DNA of 64,000 nucleotides from positions 5,970,501 through 6,034,500 of the forward strand of contig NZ_OY769915.1 in assembly GCF_963669205.1 (NCBI RefSeq). Reading direction: 5' to 3'. The translations under genes were made by a program, and so were the position numbers. The notes beneath the pieces were generated by a model. It did no database searches. It had not been told where the DNA came from and worked only from the letters and a program-made list of their open reading frames with translations. Source of the DNA: an uncultured Roseibium sp. GTDB lineage: Bacteria; Pseudomonadota; Alphaproteobacteria; Rhizobiales; Stappiaceae. Below, one piece after another: positions 38,260 through 46,818 of the stretch; positions within the stretch are counted from its first letter, which is position 1; each line of letters starts with the position of its first letter.

Positions 38260-39165
38260 TCAGGTGTCGGCGATCGACACGAGCGTCTCGCGCAGCCATT
38301 TGTGCTTGGGATCGCGCGTCATGCGCGGATGCCAGCTTGCGACGATTTCAAGATGGGGCAGTTCCAGGGGCGTCCTGACCCGGGAAAAGCCGTGATCGAA
38401 TGCCGCCGCGATCCGGACCGGAACAAAGGCGAGCAGAGGTCTCGATTTCATGAGTTCCAGCAGCATCGCGAAACCCGGCACGGCAAGCACCACGTTTCTC
38501 TTCCGGCCGGCCGATGCCAGCGCGTCGTCGATCGGTCCGCGAAAGCTGCCGCCGGTCGGGTCGACGAAACCGTGTTCGAGCTCGCAGAACCGGTCAAGGG
38601 CGATGTCTTGGCCGTCTGCGAGATTCCCGTAGCTGGAAAGGCAGACAAAGTCGTCCCTGTAAAGGAAACGCGACGGCAGATCGGGCACCGCCAGCTCCCG
38701 GTCGCTGAGCACCAGATCGATCTCGCCGTTCTCCAGCTGCCGCGCAACCCCCTCCGCAGGTCTCGGCAGGATCGAGACGCGTGCGCCGGGCGCTGTCCGG
38801 AGTACCCTCTCGGCAAACGTATCCAGGATCGTGTGCAGGAGATAGTCACTGCCGCAGACCCTGGCCGTGAACGCGGAGCTGGTTGGGTCAAACGGGTCCG
38901 GCGCGAGAAGCAGACCGATGTCATCCAGAAGCTCCGCCACCCGCAGGGCGATGCCGTCAGCCCTTGGCGTCGGCACGATGCCGTGAGATGTGCGGACGAA
39001 CAGGTCGTCATCAAAGGTTTCCCGCAGGCGCCTGAGCATCCCGGATACGGTCGGTTGCGTCAGGGAGAGCCTGGATGCCGCCCGCGTGACGCTGCGCTCT
39101 TTGTAAAGCGCATCGAATGCGACAAGCAGATTGAGATCGGCATGCCTGATATTGAAGTTTTGCAT
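38260..39165 (-). CDS. LysR-family transcriptional regulator (NodD/NahR-like branch)
   Basis: 301 residues starting MQNFNIRHADLNLLVAFDALYKERSVTRAASRLSLTQPTVSGMLRRLRE. The wide spacing and the DLNLLVAFDAL...DDLFVR pattern match the NodD/NahR group, which responds to aromatic or similar effectors. The C-terminal half holds a periplasmic-binding-like sensor fold. It may regulate the divergent DUF1127-MFS block. TTATTGAATAA and TTGATCAA palindromes lie in the divergent spacer (39171-39195). M at 39186 is an alternative start. Confidence 0.9.
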   Translation of the reverse strand: MQNFNIRHADLNLLVAFDALYKERSVTRAASRLSLTQPTVSGMLRRLRETFDDDLFVRTSHGIVPTPRADGIALRVAELLDDIGLLLAPDPFDPTSSAFTARVCGSDYLLHTILDTFAERVLRTAPGARVSILPRPAEGVARQLENGEIDLVLSDRELAVPDLPSRFLYRDDFVCLSSYGNLADGQDIALDRFCELEHGFVDPTGGSFRGPIDDALASAGRKRNVVLAVPGFAMLLELMKSRPLLAFVPVRIAAAFDHGFSRVRTPLELPHLEIVASWHPRMTRDPKHKWLRETLVSIADT

Positions 39166-39249
39166 ATCACTTATTGAATAATACATTTTGATCAATAACA
39201 AGCGGGCGGCAATAATCTCTCTGTCCGGCGAACCTGGTGGCGGAGAGAG

Positions 39250-39492
39250 ATGGCAAAGAGTTCGGAAATCTATCCGCCGTGGCACACGGTCGAGCACGGA
39301 ACGCGGCTGGCCAATTGGCTACGGCACGGACCCATCAGGCGTTACCGGACGTGGCGAAAACTGCGGCGGGATCGCCTGGAACTGGCTGCCCTCGGCAACG
39401 CCGCGCTCAAGGATCTGGCGATCGATCGCAGCGAGATCCTCTCCATCATCCATGCTGGCGAAAACGAGCGCCGACGCAATCATGGCACCTAG
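39250..39492 (+). CDS. DUF1127 (YjiS-like) small protein
   Basis: 80 residues, arginine rich. The C-terminal RRDRLELAALGNAALKDLAIDRSEILSI is the DUF1127 domain (pattern LRxLDDRxLxDIGLxRxEI). Short relatives in alphaproteobacteria bind RNA or affect phosphate and carbon use, but this larger form has no known role. GGAGAG precedes ATG 39250. It is 42 bp ahead of the MFS gene and may share its transcript. Confidence 0.8.
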   Translation: MAKSSEIYPPWHTVEHGTRLANWLRHGPIRRYRTWRKLRRDRLELAALGNAALKDLAIDRSEILSIIHAGENERRRNHGT

Positions 39493-39534
39493 CGTATTCC
39501 TGTTCGCATTCCAGCAACACCTCGGAGAACTGAC

Positions 39535-40776
39535 ATGTCCGCACTGTCCCGGCCGGCGGCCCGGTTTCAAGTCGATCCGCGTTTGATCCTGCTCGCAGGG
39601 TCGGTGATTGCACTCCTTGCCCTGGGGATGCGGCACTCTTTCGGCCTGTTTCTTGGTCCGGTCACCGGAAGTCTTCCCGCAGTCGACCGGGAAACCTTCG
39701 GCTTCGCCATCGCCTTGCAGAACCTCATGTGGGGCATCGCGCAACCCTTTGCCGGCATGATCGCGGACCGGTTCGGCAGCGCACGCGTGATTTTTACCGG
39801 CGGCCTGCTCTATGCCGGCGGACTGCTCTGCGCCTCGGCCGCATCGACATCTCTCGGCCTTGTTCTCGGGCTTGGCGTGCTTGTCGGCATCGGACTGAGT
39901 GCCACCAGCTATGCCGTCGTGCTGGGAGCGGTTGGCCGGCGGTTTCCGCCCGAGCGCCGCAGCTCGGCGCTTGGCGTTGCCTCGCTCGGGGGCTCCCTCG
40001 GCATTTTCCTTTCGGTTCCGGTCACACTGAGCCTGATTGACGCGCTGAGCTGGCCACTGGCGCTTCTCAGTCTGGCACTCGTTGCAGCAACCATCTGCAT
40101 TCTCGCGCCGGTCCTGAACGGAAGATCGGTCGAGCCCGGCGCAGACCAGTCTCTGCAATCCGCACTTTCCGAAGCCCTGTCACACCGTGGTTTCGTGCTG
40201 CTTGTGCTTGGCTTTTTCGTGTGCGGCTTCCAGCTCGCATTCATTGGCACGCATCTGCCCGCCTATCTGCTGGACCGGCACCTTCCGGCTTGGATCGGCG
40301 GCGCCGCGCTCGCAACCATCGGTGCGACGAATATCGCCGGAACGTTCCTTTGCGGTCTTCTCGGCGACCACCTCAGCAAGAAGAAGATCCTGGTTGTCCT
40401 TTACCTGGCGCGCGCAGCAGCCGTCGCCCTGTTCGTCCTGTTCCCGCCGTCGGATATCTCAACCCTCGTCTTCGCGGCGGTGATGGGTTTCACCTGGCTC
40501 GGCACCGTTCCCCTGACGACCGGGATTGTCGCGCAGATCTTCGGCGCCCGCTACTTGGCGACCCTGGTCGGGATCGTCTTCCTGATGCACCAGACCGGCA
40601 GCTTTCTCGGCGCCTGGCTCGGCGGGCTCGTGTTTGAGCGAACCGGTAGCTACGACATCATGTGGTGGAGCGTCGTCGCGTCCGGCATTATCGCAGCGCT
40701 TGTGCATCTTCCGATCAACGAGCGCCCCTTGGCGGCAAGGGACCGCGTCTTCGGGAACGCGCTGCGCAATGCGTGA
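39535..40776 (+). CDS. MFS transporter
   Basis: 413 residues in twelve hydrophobic segments. It opens RLILLAGSVIALLALGMRHSFGLFLGPV. The loop 2-3 motif reads GMIADRFGSARV and the corresponding second-half loop is GLLGDHLSKKKIL. The pattern resembles the monocarboxylate/oxalate-formate (YbfB or MCT-like) branch of the superfamily. It sits in the inner membrane, and the substrate is unknown. GGAGAA lies 8 bp before ATG 39535. Confidence 0.9.
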   Translation: MSALSRPAARFQVDPRLILLAGSVIALLALGMRHSFGLFLGPVTGSLPAVDRETFGFAIALQNLMWGIAQPFAGMIADRFGSARVIFTGGLLYAGGLLCASAASTSLGLVLGLGVLVGIGLSATSYAVVLGAVGRRFPPERRSSALGVASLGGSLGIFLSVPVTLSLIDALSWPLALLSLALVAATICILAPVLNGRSVEPGADQSLQSALSEALSHRGFVLLVLGFFVCGFQLAFIGTHLPAYLLDRHLPAWIGGAALATIGATNIAGTFLCGLLGDHLSKKKILVVLYLARAAAVALFVLFPPSDISTLVFAAVMGFTWLGTVPLTTGIVAQIFGARYLATLVGIVFLMHQTGSFLGAWLGGLVFERTGSYDIMWWSVVASGIIAALVHLPINERPLAARDRVFGNALRNA

Positions 40777-40948
40777 GCGCTCCTGGGTCCTTTGGGGAGG
40801 AGTGTGCCTGGCCGTATTGGCAGCCCTCTCCCTTCTCGGCATCGTGTCGGCGAACGCCTACCAGAGGGTCTTTCTGGATCTGGCGATCTTCCGGATAATG
40901 TGTTTTCAGGAATATCCCGGCGTCCTGGCACATCAATTTACAGTCTGA
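40769..40948 (+). CDS. Possible small membrane protein overlapping the MFS gene end
   Basis: A 59-codon frame from ATG 40769 overlaps the MFS stop by 8 bp and encodes MRERSWVLWGGVCLAVLAALSLLGIV, a basic start plus one membrane helix. No ribosome site is visible, so it would depend on coupling. It may be real or just a chance frame. Confidence 0.35.
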   Translation: MRERSWVLWGGVCLAVLAALSLLGIVSANAYQRVFLDLAIFRIMCFQEYPGVLAHQFTV

Positions 40949-40971
40949 AAGGCAGTGTTTGGGAAAAGGGC

Positions 40972-41331
40972 ATGAGTGAACAGATATCAGGAAAAGGCCC
41001 GGTCCTCCGCCTGTTTCAGGTCAGGATCCGGCAAGGTCACGCGGAGACCCTTCTGGAGAAATTTGCGACCACATCGGTGGATGTGGTCAGGCACGAACCC
41101 GGCAATTCAGGATATTTCTTCGGGCGGGGCATCGCCTCCGATGAGGGCTATCTCGTGTTTGCCTCGCTCTGGGACGATCTTGATGCCGTGAAACGGAGAT
41201 TTGGAGATACATGGCAGCAGTCCTTCCTGCCCGAAGGATACGAGGACCTGATCGAGGAGCATTCGATCCGCCATGTCGATTTGAGCACCGGTTGGGCCGT
41301 TTCACCCCAGGCAACCGGGAGCGCGACCTGA
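40972..41331 (+). CDS. Antibiotic biosynthesis monooxygenase (ABM/quinol monooxygenase-like) domain protein
   Basis: 119 residues. LRLFQVRIRQGHAETLLEKFATTSVDVVRHEPGNSGYFFGRG and then VFASLWDDLDAVKRRFGD give the dimeric alpha-beta barrel fold of ABM proteins. Family members oxidise quinols or other aromatics without a cofactor, while many have no proven activity. AAAGGGC lies before ATG 40972. It follows the MFS gene on the same strand. Confidence 0.75.
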   Translation: MSEQISGKGPVLRLFQVRIRQGHAETLLEKFATTSVDVVRHEPGNSGYFFGRGIASDEGYLVFASLWDDLDAVKRRFGDTWQQSFLPEGYEDLIEEHSIRHVDLSTGWAVSPQATGSAT

Positions 41332-41460
41332 AATCGGCGGCACCACGCGAAAATCGAACGGAAAGCGGCAGCGCACCCGGTATTGAACGGACCATGCTGC
41401 CTCATGACGCCTGCTCATCTAAGCAATTCTCCCCGCTACGGAAGTTTGCTATGGTGAGCC

Positions 41461-43032
41461 ATGATCTACTGCTTTGCGGATTTCGAGCTCGACACGACGC
41501 GCCAGGAGCTTCGGCGCAAGGGTGAGCCGGTCAATGTCGAACCGCTGGCCCTCGATCTCCTGAAACTGCTCATCGACAACCACGAGCGCATGGTCTCCAA
41601 GGACGAGATCAATTCGGTCTTGTGGAACGACCGCGCCGTCTCGGATGCAGCACTGTCGACCTGCGTGAAGTCGGCCCGGTCCGCCGTGGAGGATTCCGGT
41701 GCGAAGCAGGAAAAAATCAAGACCGTGCACGGCCGCGGGCTGCGCTGGGTTGCCCCTTTTGAAAGGCGTTCCCGGCAGACGATTTCCGAACCAGTGGCAG
41801 CACCGGATCCCGGAAACGGCGGCCTCCCGGGACAGGACGTCTCGCAGCGGCCATCCATTGCCATACTGAGATTCGACGCGATCGGCGAGGACCCGGTCGC
41901 GCGGACCCTGGGCGAGGCCATTCCGCACGAACTCATTGCGGCGGTTGCCCGCCTGCGCTGGATTTCGGTGATCGCGCGTGGCTCCTCCTTCCGCTTCGCA
42001 TCACGCGACAGCGATCTGTCGGACATCCGGACACAGCTCGGCGTCCGCTATGTCTTGTCCGGCAGCGTCGAAAAGTTCATCGACCAGGTCATCATCAACG
42101 TGGTGCTGACCGAAACCTCCGATGGCCAGGTCATCTGGGCAGATCGCATCAAGGCGTCGATCGCGGATGTGCATGAAGTTCGCGAGACGATCATCGCGGA
42201 GGTCATCTTCGCCATCGAAGTGCAGATCCCCCTGAGCGAAGCCTCAAGGGCGCAACTGCAATCGCCGGAAAACATCGACGTCTGGACCACCTATCATCTC
42301 GGGCTCCAGTCGCTCTATCGGTTTGACGCCGCAGAAAACGAAGTCGCCATGGCCATGTTCAAGAAGGCGGTGGCGATGGAGCCGGGGTTTGCCCGCGCCC
42401 ACGCCGCGCTTTCGTTTGCGCATTTCAAGACGGCCTTCATGCACTACTCCGACAATCGGGCCTTCGCCGTCGATGCGGCCAGAAGGGCGGCGGAACGCGC
42501 CATCGAGATCGATCCGATGGACCCGTTCGCGAATTTCAACATGGGCAGGTCACTCTGGCTCACCGGCGATCTGGACGGAGCCAAGACCTGGCTGAACCGG
42601 TCCACTTCCCTCAGTCCGAATTTTGCCCAGGGCCTGTATGCGCGGGCCTGGACGGAGACCCTCACAGGGTCCAGCTCGGACGGCATGCGTCTTGCCGACG
42701 AAGCCCGGGGCCTGAGCCCGCTCGATCCATTGCTCTATGCGATGCTCGGCACCCGGTCGCTCAGCTTATCGATCGAGGGCCATGACAAGGAGGCCGCCCT
42801 ATGGGCGGAACGGGCCGCACGCACACCCGGAGCGCACAGTCTTATTCGCGTCATCGCCATGTTCACCAACGAGCTTGCCGGCAATGAAGCGGAAGCGGCG
42901 CATTGGGCCGCACAGGTCCATGCCGAGCAGCAGCCGATCACGCAGGAACACTTCTTCCGCTCCTTTCCGTTCGCGGATCAGGCCGTTCGAAAACGTATCT
43001 CTGCGGCATTGAAGCGGCGCGGCGTCGACTGA
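41461..43032 (+). CDS. Winged-helix (OmpR/CadC-type) regulator with TPR-like sensor
   Basis: 523 residues. The N-terminal trans_reg_C domain (about 1-105) reads FADFELDTTRQELRRKGEPVNVEPLALDLLKLL and ends VHGRGLRWVAPF. A central PSIAILRFDAIGEDPVARTLGEAIPHELIAAVARL block near 135 resembles the TolB/FlgO-like domain found in such regulators. Tetratricopeptide-type helices follow from about 270. There is no membrane helix, unlike CadC. It lies 191 bp before the cysteine-synthase-like gene on the same strand, so it could regulate that cluster. Confidence 0.88.
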   Translation: MIYCFADFELDTTRQELRRKGEPVNVEPLALDLLKLLIDNHERMVSKDEINSVLWNDRAVSDAALSTCVKSARSAVEDSGAKQEKIKTVHGRGLRWVAPFERRSRQTISEPVAAPDPGNGGLPGQDVSQRPSIAILRFDAIGEDPVARTLGEAIPHELIAAVARLRWISVIARGSSFRFASRDSDLSDIRTQLGVRYVLSGSVEKFIDQVIINVVLTETSDGQVIWADRIKASIADVHEVRETIIAEVIFAIEVQIPLSEASRAQLQSPENIDVWTTYHLGLQSLYRFDAAENEVAMAMFKKAVAMEPGFARAHAALSFAHFKTAFMHYSDNRAFAVDAARRAAERAIEIDPMDPFANFNMGRSLWLTGDLDGAKTWLNRSTSLSPNFAQGLYARAWTETLTGSSSDGMRLADEARGLSPLDPLLYAMLGTRSLSLSIEGHDKEAALWAERAARTPGAHSLIRVIAMFTNELAGNEAEAAHWAAQVHAEQQPITQEHFFRSFPFADQAVRKRISAALKRRGVD

Positions 43033-43223
43033 AGCTTTTGCGGTCCCGTATCCAAAAATCTCCATGATTTTGGAACGCTTTTTCAAAAATCCTCATGGTT
43101 TCCTCAAACTTCGCTCAAGACTTGGTTGAAAAGCCGTGTCACTTTCCTCAGCGTTAGCAGATTGCATGCCGTGCCAGACACCGGCAGCGCTTTGTTGCAA
43201 CCCGTTTAACGCAAGGAAAGAGT

Positions 43224-44303
43224 ATGACCGGCGGAACACTCAGAACCACATCAGGCGTTGGCCACACCTATGACAGCATTCTCGACACGATCGGCAACAC
43301 GCCGTCCGTGCGCATCAACAACCTTGCCCCGGACGGCATAAATCTCTTCGTCAAGTTCGAAGCGGCGAACCCGGGCGGCTCCGTAAAGGATCGCCTCGCC
43401 GTGAACATCATCGAGGCCGCCGAACGAAGCGGCAAGCTCAAGCCCGGTCAGACCATCGTCGAAGCGACCAGCGGCAACACGGGGATCGGGCTCGCCATGG
43501 TGTGCGCGCAGAAGGGCTACCCGCTTGTCGTCACCATGGCCGACAGTTTCTCCATCGAGCGCCGCCGTCTCATGCGCATGCTCGGTGCCAAGGTCGTCCT
43601 GACACCGCGCGTGGAAAAAGGCTTCGGGATGTACCGCAAGGCAGTTGAACTGGCGGAGGCGCACGGCTGGCTGCTGGCGCGCCAGTTCGAAACCGAGGCG
43701 AATGCCGAAATCCACGCGGCAACGACCGCCCGGGAAATCATGGCGGATTTCGAGGGCCAGCGGCTGGACTATTTCGTGACCGGTTACGGCACGGGCGGAA
43801 CGGTGACCGGCGTTGGCCGCGTGCTCAGGGTCGAACGTCCCGACACAAAAATCATTCTGTCCGAACCCGCCAACGCGCAATTGCTCGGAAGCGGCCACGT
43901 CCAGGAACGGACCGGTGACGGCTCGCCCGCCGCAAGCCACCCGGCCTTTGAACCGCACCCGATCCAGGGCTGGACCCCCGATTTCATTCCCGCTGTCCTG
44001 CAGGAATCCGTCGACAATCATTACTATGACGACCTGCGCCCCGTACCGGGCATGGCCGGCGTGGAATGGGCCAAGAAACTTGCATCCCAGGAAGGCATCC
44101 TGACAGGAATTTCGGGCGGCGCATCCTTTGCCATCGCGATCGAAGTCGCCCAAAAGGCCGACCCCGGTTCGACAATCCTGTGCATGCTTCCCGACACGGG
44201 GGAACGCTATCTCTCCACACCGCTGTTTGAGGATATTCCGGAGGACATGACAGATGAGGAAGTCTCGATCTCCAGGTCCACACCCGGCTACCACCTGGGC
44301 TGA
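43224..44303 (+). CDS. Cysteine synthase-like PLP enzyme
   Basis: 359 residues, about 40-50 longer than CysK. PLP Lys55 lies in NPGGSVKDRLAVN. The phosphate loop is GYGTGGTVTGVGR, the substrate loop EATSGNTGIGL, and SGGASFAIA plus LPDTGERYLST close the core. The family replaces the acetyl or phospho group of O-acetyl- or O-phosphoserine with a nucleophile. AAGGAAAGAG precedes ATG 43224. The following decarboxylase begins inside its last 50 bases, so the pair probably act in sequence. The nucleophile could be sulfide or another group such as sulfite. Confidence 0.9.
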   Translation: MTGGTLRTTSGVGHTYDSILDTIGNTPSVRINNLAPDGINLFVKFEAANPGGSVKDRLAVNIIEAAERSGKLKPGQTIVEATSGNTGIGLAMVCAQKGYPLVVTMADSFSIERRRLMRMLGAKVVLTPRVEKGFGMYRKAVELAEAHGWLLARQFETEANAEIHAATTAREIMADFEGQRLDYFVTGYGTGGTVTGVGRVLRVERPDTKIILSEPANAQLLGSGHVQERTGDGSPAASHPAFEPHPIQGWTPDFIPAVLQESVDNHYYDDLRPVPGMAGVEWAKKLASQEGILTGISGGASFAIAIEVAQKADPGSTILCMLPDTGERYLSTPLFEDIPEDMTDEEVSISRSTPGYHLG

Positions 44304-45756
44304 GACAACGGATCGGTTTGACGTTCTTCGGACCGCGCAGGCCCACGCGACAGCCTACCGGCGCGGTCTGAAGGAAGAACCCTGTGCTCCGAAGCGAAAC
44401 TACCGGGAGATGCTGGACGTCTTTTCCGAGCCTCTGCCGGAAACCGGCAGAAACGGGCCCGATGTTTTGAACGAACTGGTGGAGCGCGGCCAACAGGGGC
44501 TGAGCCAGATGACCCATCCCGGTTTTTTCGGGTGGGTTCTCGGCGGCTCGTCGCCGGTCGGCGTGGCCGCCGACTGGCTCGCCAGTGCCTGGGGCCAGAA
44601 CGCCGCTTTTCACACATCCTCCCCGACGGCTGCGGCGGTCGAGGAAGTTGCCGCAGGCTGGCTGCTCGATGTTCTGCACCTGCCCAAACAAGCGGCGGTC
44701 GGTTTCGTAACCGGCGCCACCGTCGGCAACTTCACGGCACTTGCCGCTGCGCGCGGCGCTGTCCTGCGCCGGGCCGGTTGGGATGCGGATGGCGATGGAC
44801 TTTTCGGAGCGCCCCCCATCACCGTTTATGTCGGCGACGACGCACACACATCGGTGTTTTCGGCTCTCGGCTATCTTGGCCTCGGCCGCAACCGGGTGAA
44901 GCGGATCAGGTCCGACGGCGAGGGCCGCATGATGGCATCGGATCTGGCGGCACAGCTGGCAGCGCAGGACGGGCCATCCATCGTGATTGCCCAGGCCGGC
45001 CAGATCAACACCGGCGCCTTCGATCCCTTTGCGGACATCCAGGAGATCGCGAACGCGCGCAACGCCTGGGTGCACGTGGATGGTGCCTTCGGGCTCTGGG
45101 CGCGAGCGCACCCGGATTACCGCGCTCTTACCGAAGGTGTCGAGAACGCCGATTCCTGGGCGGTTGACGGGCACAAGTGGCTACAGACCCCCTTCGATTC
45201 AGGCTATGCCATTGTCCGCGACCGCGACAGTCTGCAAAGAGCGATGAGCATTGATGCCAGCTATCTGCCGGCGGTGGGTGAGCAGGACCGCATTCCGTCT
45301 TTTCTTGTCCCGGAACTGTCCCGCCGCGCCCGCGGACTGCCGACCTGGGCAATGCTAAAATCCCTCGGCAGACAGGGCGTTGAGGACCTTGTCGGCCGGC
45401 ATTGCGCAATTGCCCGCAGGATTGCGGAACGCGTGGGCGGTGCAGACGGTGTTCGCATCGTCAACGACGTTGTCCTCAATCAGGTGATTGTCGGCTTCGG
45501 GCGCGCCGAGCACTCCGCAGCGCAACGGAAGGCCCTGACGGAAGCCGTTATCGCAAGACTTCGGGAACAAGGCTCGATCTTCGTTGGCGGCGCCCGCTGG
45601 CGGGACGACTGGGTGATGCGGATATCGGTGATCTGCGACGCGACGATGCCGGCCGATGCCGACCCGGTCGCCGATCTGATCCTTGGAGCCTGGCGCGCGG
45701 TTTCAGGCGGCTCCGAAGCCTTGCCCCTGAAAGACGCTCCGCTGCCGGTCACCTGA
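44254..45756 (+). CDS. PLP-dependent group II amino acid decarboxylase
   Basis: 500 residues. The PLP Lys308 is in WAVDGHKWLQTPFDSGYA, and Asp276 in VHVDGAFG contacts the pyridine nitrogen. ATVGNFTALAAAR is the phosphate-binding helix. This is the fold of aromatic, diaminobutyrate, glutamate and cysteine-sulfinate decarboxylases, and the exact substrate is not set by the visible motifs. ATG 44254 overlaps the previous gene by 50 bp, and GGAGG sits about 8 bp upstream within that gene. This indicates translational coupling. Confidence 0.9.
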   Translation: MRKSRSPGPHPATTWAETTDRFDVLRTAQAHATAYRRGLKEEPCAPKRNYREMLDVFSEPLPETGRNGPDVLNELVERGQQGLSQMTHPGFFGWVLGGSSPVGVAADWLASAWGQNAAFHTSSPTAAAVEEVAAGWLLDVLHLPKQAAVGFVTGATVGNFTALAAARGAVLRRAGWDADGDGLFGAPPITVYVGDDAHTSVFSALGYLGLGRNRVKRIRSDGEGRMMASDLAAQLAAQDGPSIVIAQAGQINTGAFDPFADIQEIANARNAWVHVDGAFGLWARAHPDYRALTEGVENADSWAVDGHKWLQTPFDSGYAIVRDRDSLQRAMSIDASYLPAVGEQDRIPSFLVPELSRRARGLPTWAMLKSLGRQGVEDLVGRHCAIARRIAERVGGADGVRIVNDVVLNQVIVGFGRAEHSAAQRKALTEAVIARLREQGSIFVGGARWRDDWVMRISVICDATMPADADPVADLILGAWRAVSGGSEALPLKDAPLPVT

Positions 45757-45801
45757 GCCGCTTCCGCGCGGCACGGATATTTTTGACCGGCTCGGCACGC
45801 G

Positions 45802-45817
45802 ATGGTATCGATACCAT
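45802..45817. promoter_or_regulatory. Perfect 16-bp palindrome upstream of the PhyH gene
   Basis: ATGGTATCGATACCAT is centred about 40 bp before the start of the dioxygenase gene. The TGGTAT-ATACCA arms look like a LacI- or GntR-type operator. No matching regulator is obvious next to it. Confidence 0.4.
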
Positions 45818-45848
45818 AAAGGGATGAGCGGCGAGCCGGAGCAGGTGG

Positions 45849-46739
45849 ATGATCTCAAGGGAACAGATCGAGTTCTATTTCGAACACGGATATCTACTGG
45901 TCGAAGACGTCCTCTCCGCCGGGCAGCTCCTGAAAATGCAGGAAATCACCTACGATTTCATTGAACGGTCACGGCAAGTCAGCGAGAGCAACGACGTCTA
46001 CGATCTGGATGAGGGGCATTCGCGGGAAACGCCGAAGCTCACGCGGATCAAACTGCCGCACAAGCAGCACCCGTTCTTCTGGGAGGTTCTGAAAGCTTCC
46101 CGCATCACCGAGGTCCTCCGTCAGCTCGTCGGCCCCAATGCCGTGCTTCAGACATCCAAGCTGAACGCCAAGGCGCCGGGTGGCGGAGCTGCCGTCGAAT
46201 GGCACCAGGACTGGGCCTTTTATCCGCACACCAATGACGACATGCTGGCATTCGGCGTCATGCTGGAAGACGTCACGCCGGAAAACGGCCCGCTCCAGGT
46301 GGTCCCCGGTTCGCACAAGGGACCGATCCTCAGTCACAACAGCCGCGACGGCATTTTCTGCGGTGCGGTCGACCCGGACGATCCCGCGTTTCACCTTGAC
46401 CAGGCCGTGACGATCACCGGCAAGGCAGGCTCCATGTCGGTTCACCACGCGCGAACGCTGCACGGATCTGCCCCCAATGTCTCGGACAAGGCGCGCCTGA
46501 TGCTGTTTTACGAATGCTGTGCGGCGGACGCCTGGCCGCTCATGGGCGGCTCGGCCTACCTTCAACGGCTGCCGCAACGCGAACAGTGGGAAGACCTGCT
46601 CGACCGGGTCATCATCGGCGAACCGGTTCTGGAACCGCGCATGACCCAAGTACCCGTGCGGCTGCCCTTGCCGCCCGCCGAAGACGTCACCTCGATCTTT
46701 CAGCTTCAGAAGTCCGGCGGCGCGCGCAGCGCCTTCTGA
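45849..46739 (+). CDS. Phytanoyl-CoA dioxygenase (PhyH) family Fe(II)/2-oxoglutarate oxygenase
   Basis: 296 residues. The iron triad is H119-x-D121 (VEWHQDWAFYPH) with H205 in the HGSAPNVSDKAR segment, and R216 can bind 2-oxoglutarate. The core LEDVTPENGPLQVVPGSHKG is typical. Family members hydroxylate fatty acyl-CoAs, amino acids or small metabolites. It follows the decarboxylase by 92 bp on the same strand but has its own palindrome, so it may be a separate transcript that works with it. Confidence 0.9.
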   Translation: MISREQIEFYFEHGYLLVEDVLSAGQLLKMQEITYDFIERSRQVSESNDVYDLDEGHSRETPKLTRIKLPHKQHPFFWEVLKASRITEVLRQLVGPNAVLQTSKLNAKAPGGGAAVEWHQDWAFYPHTNDDMLAFGVMLEDVTPENGPLQVVPGSHKGPILSHNSRDGIFCGAVDPDDPAFHLDQAVTITGKAGSMSVHHARTLHGSAPNVSDKARLMLFYECCAADAWPLMGGSAYLQRLPQREQWEDLLDRVIIGEPVLEPRMTQVPVRLPLPPAEDVTSIFQLQKSGGARSAF

Positions 46740-46765
46740 AACGGTTCAGATCCACTGGTATCGGG

Positions 46766-46809
46766 GCCGGCGGACCATCCGGGCATATCGAACGGAACAA
46801 TCCGCCGGC
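46766..46809. terminator. Inverted repeat between convergent genes, possible terminator
   Basis: GCCGGCGGA (46766-46774) pairs with TCCGCCGGC (46801-46809) around a 26-base loop. It lies between the PhyH and kinase stops. There is no strong T-run, so its role as a terminator is uncertain. Confidence 0.35.
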
Positions 46810-46818
46810 AGAATAACC

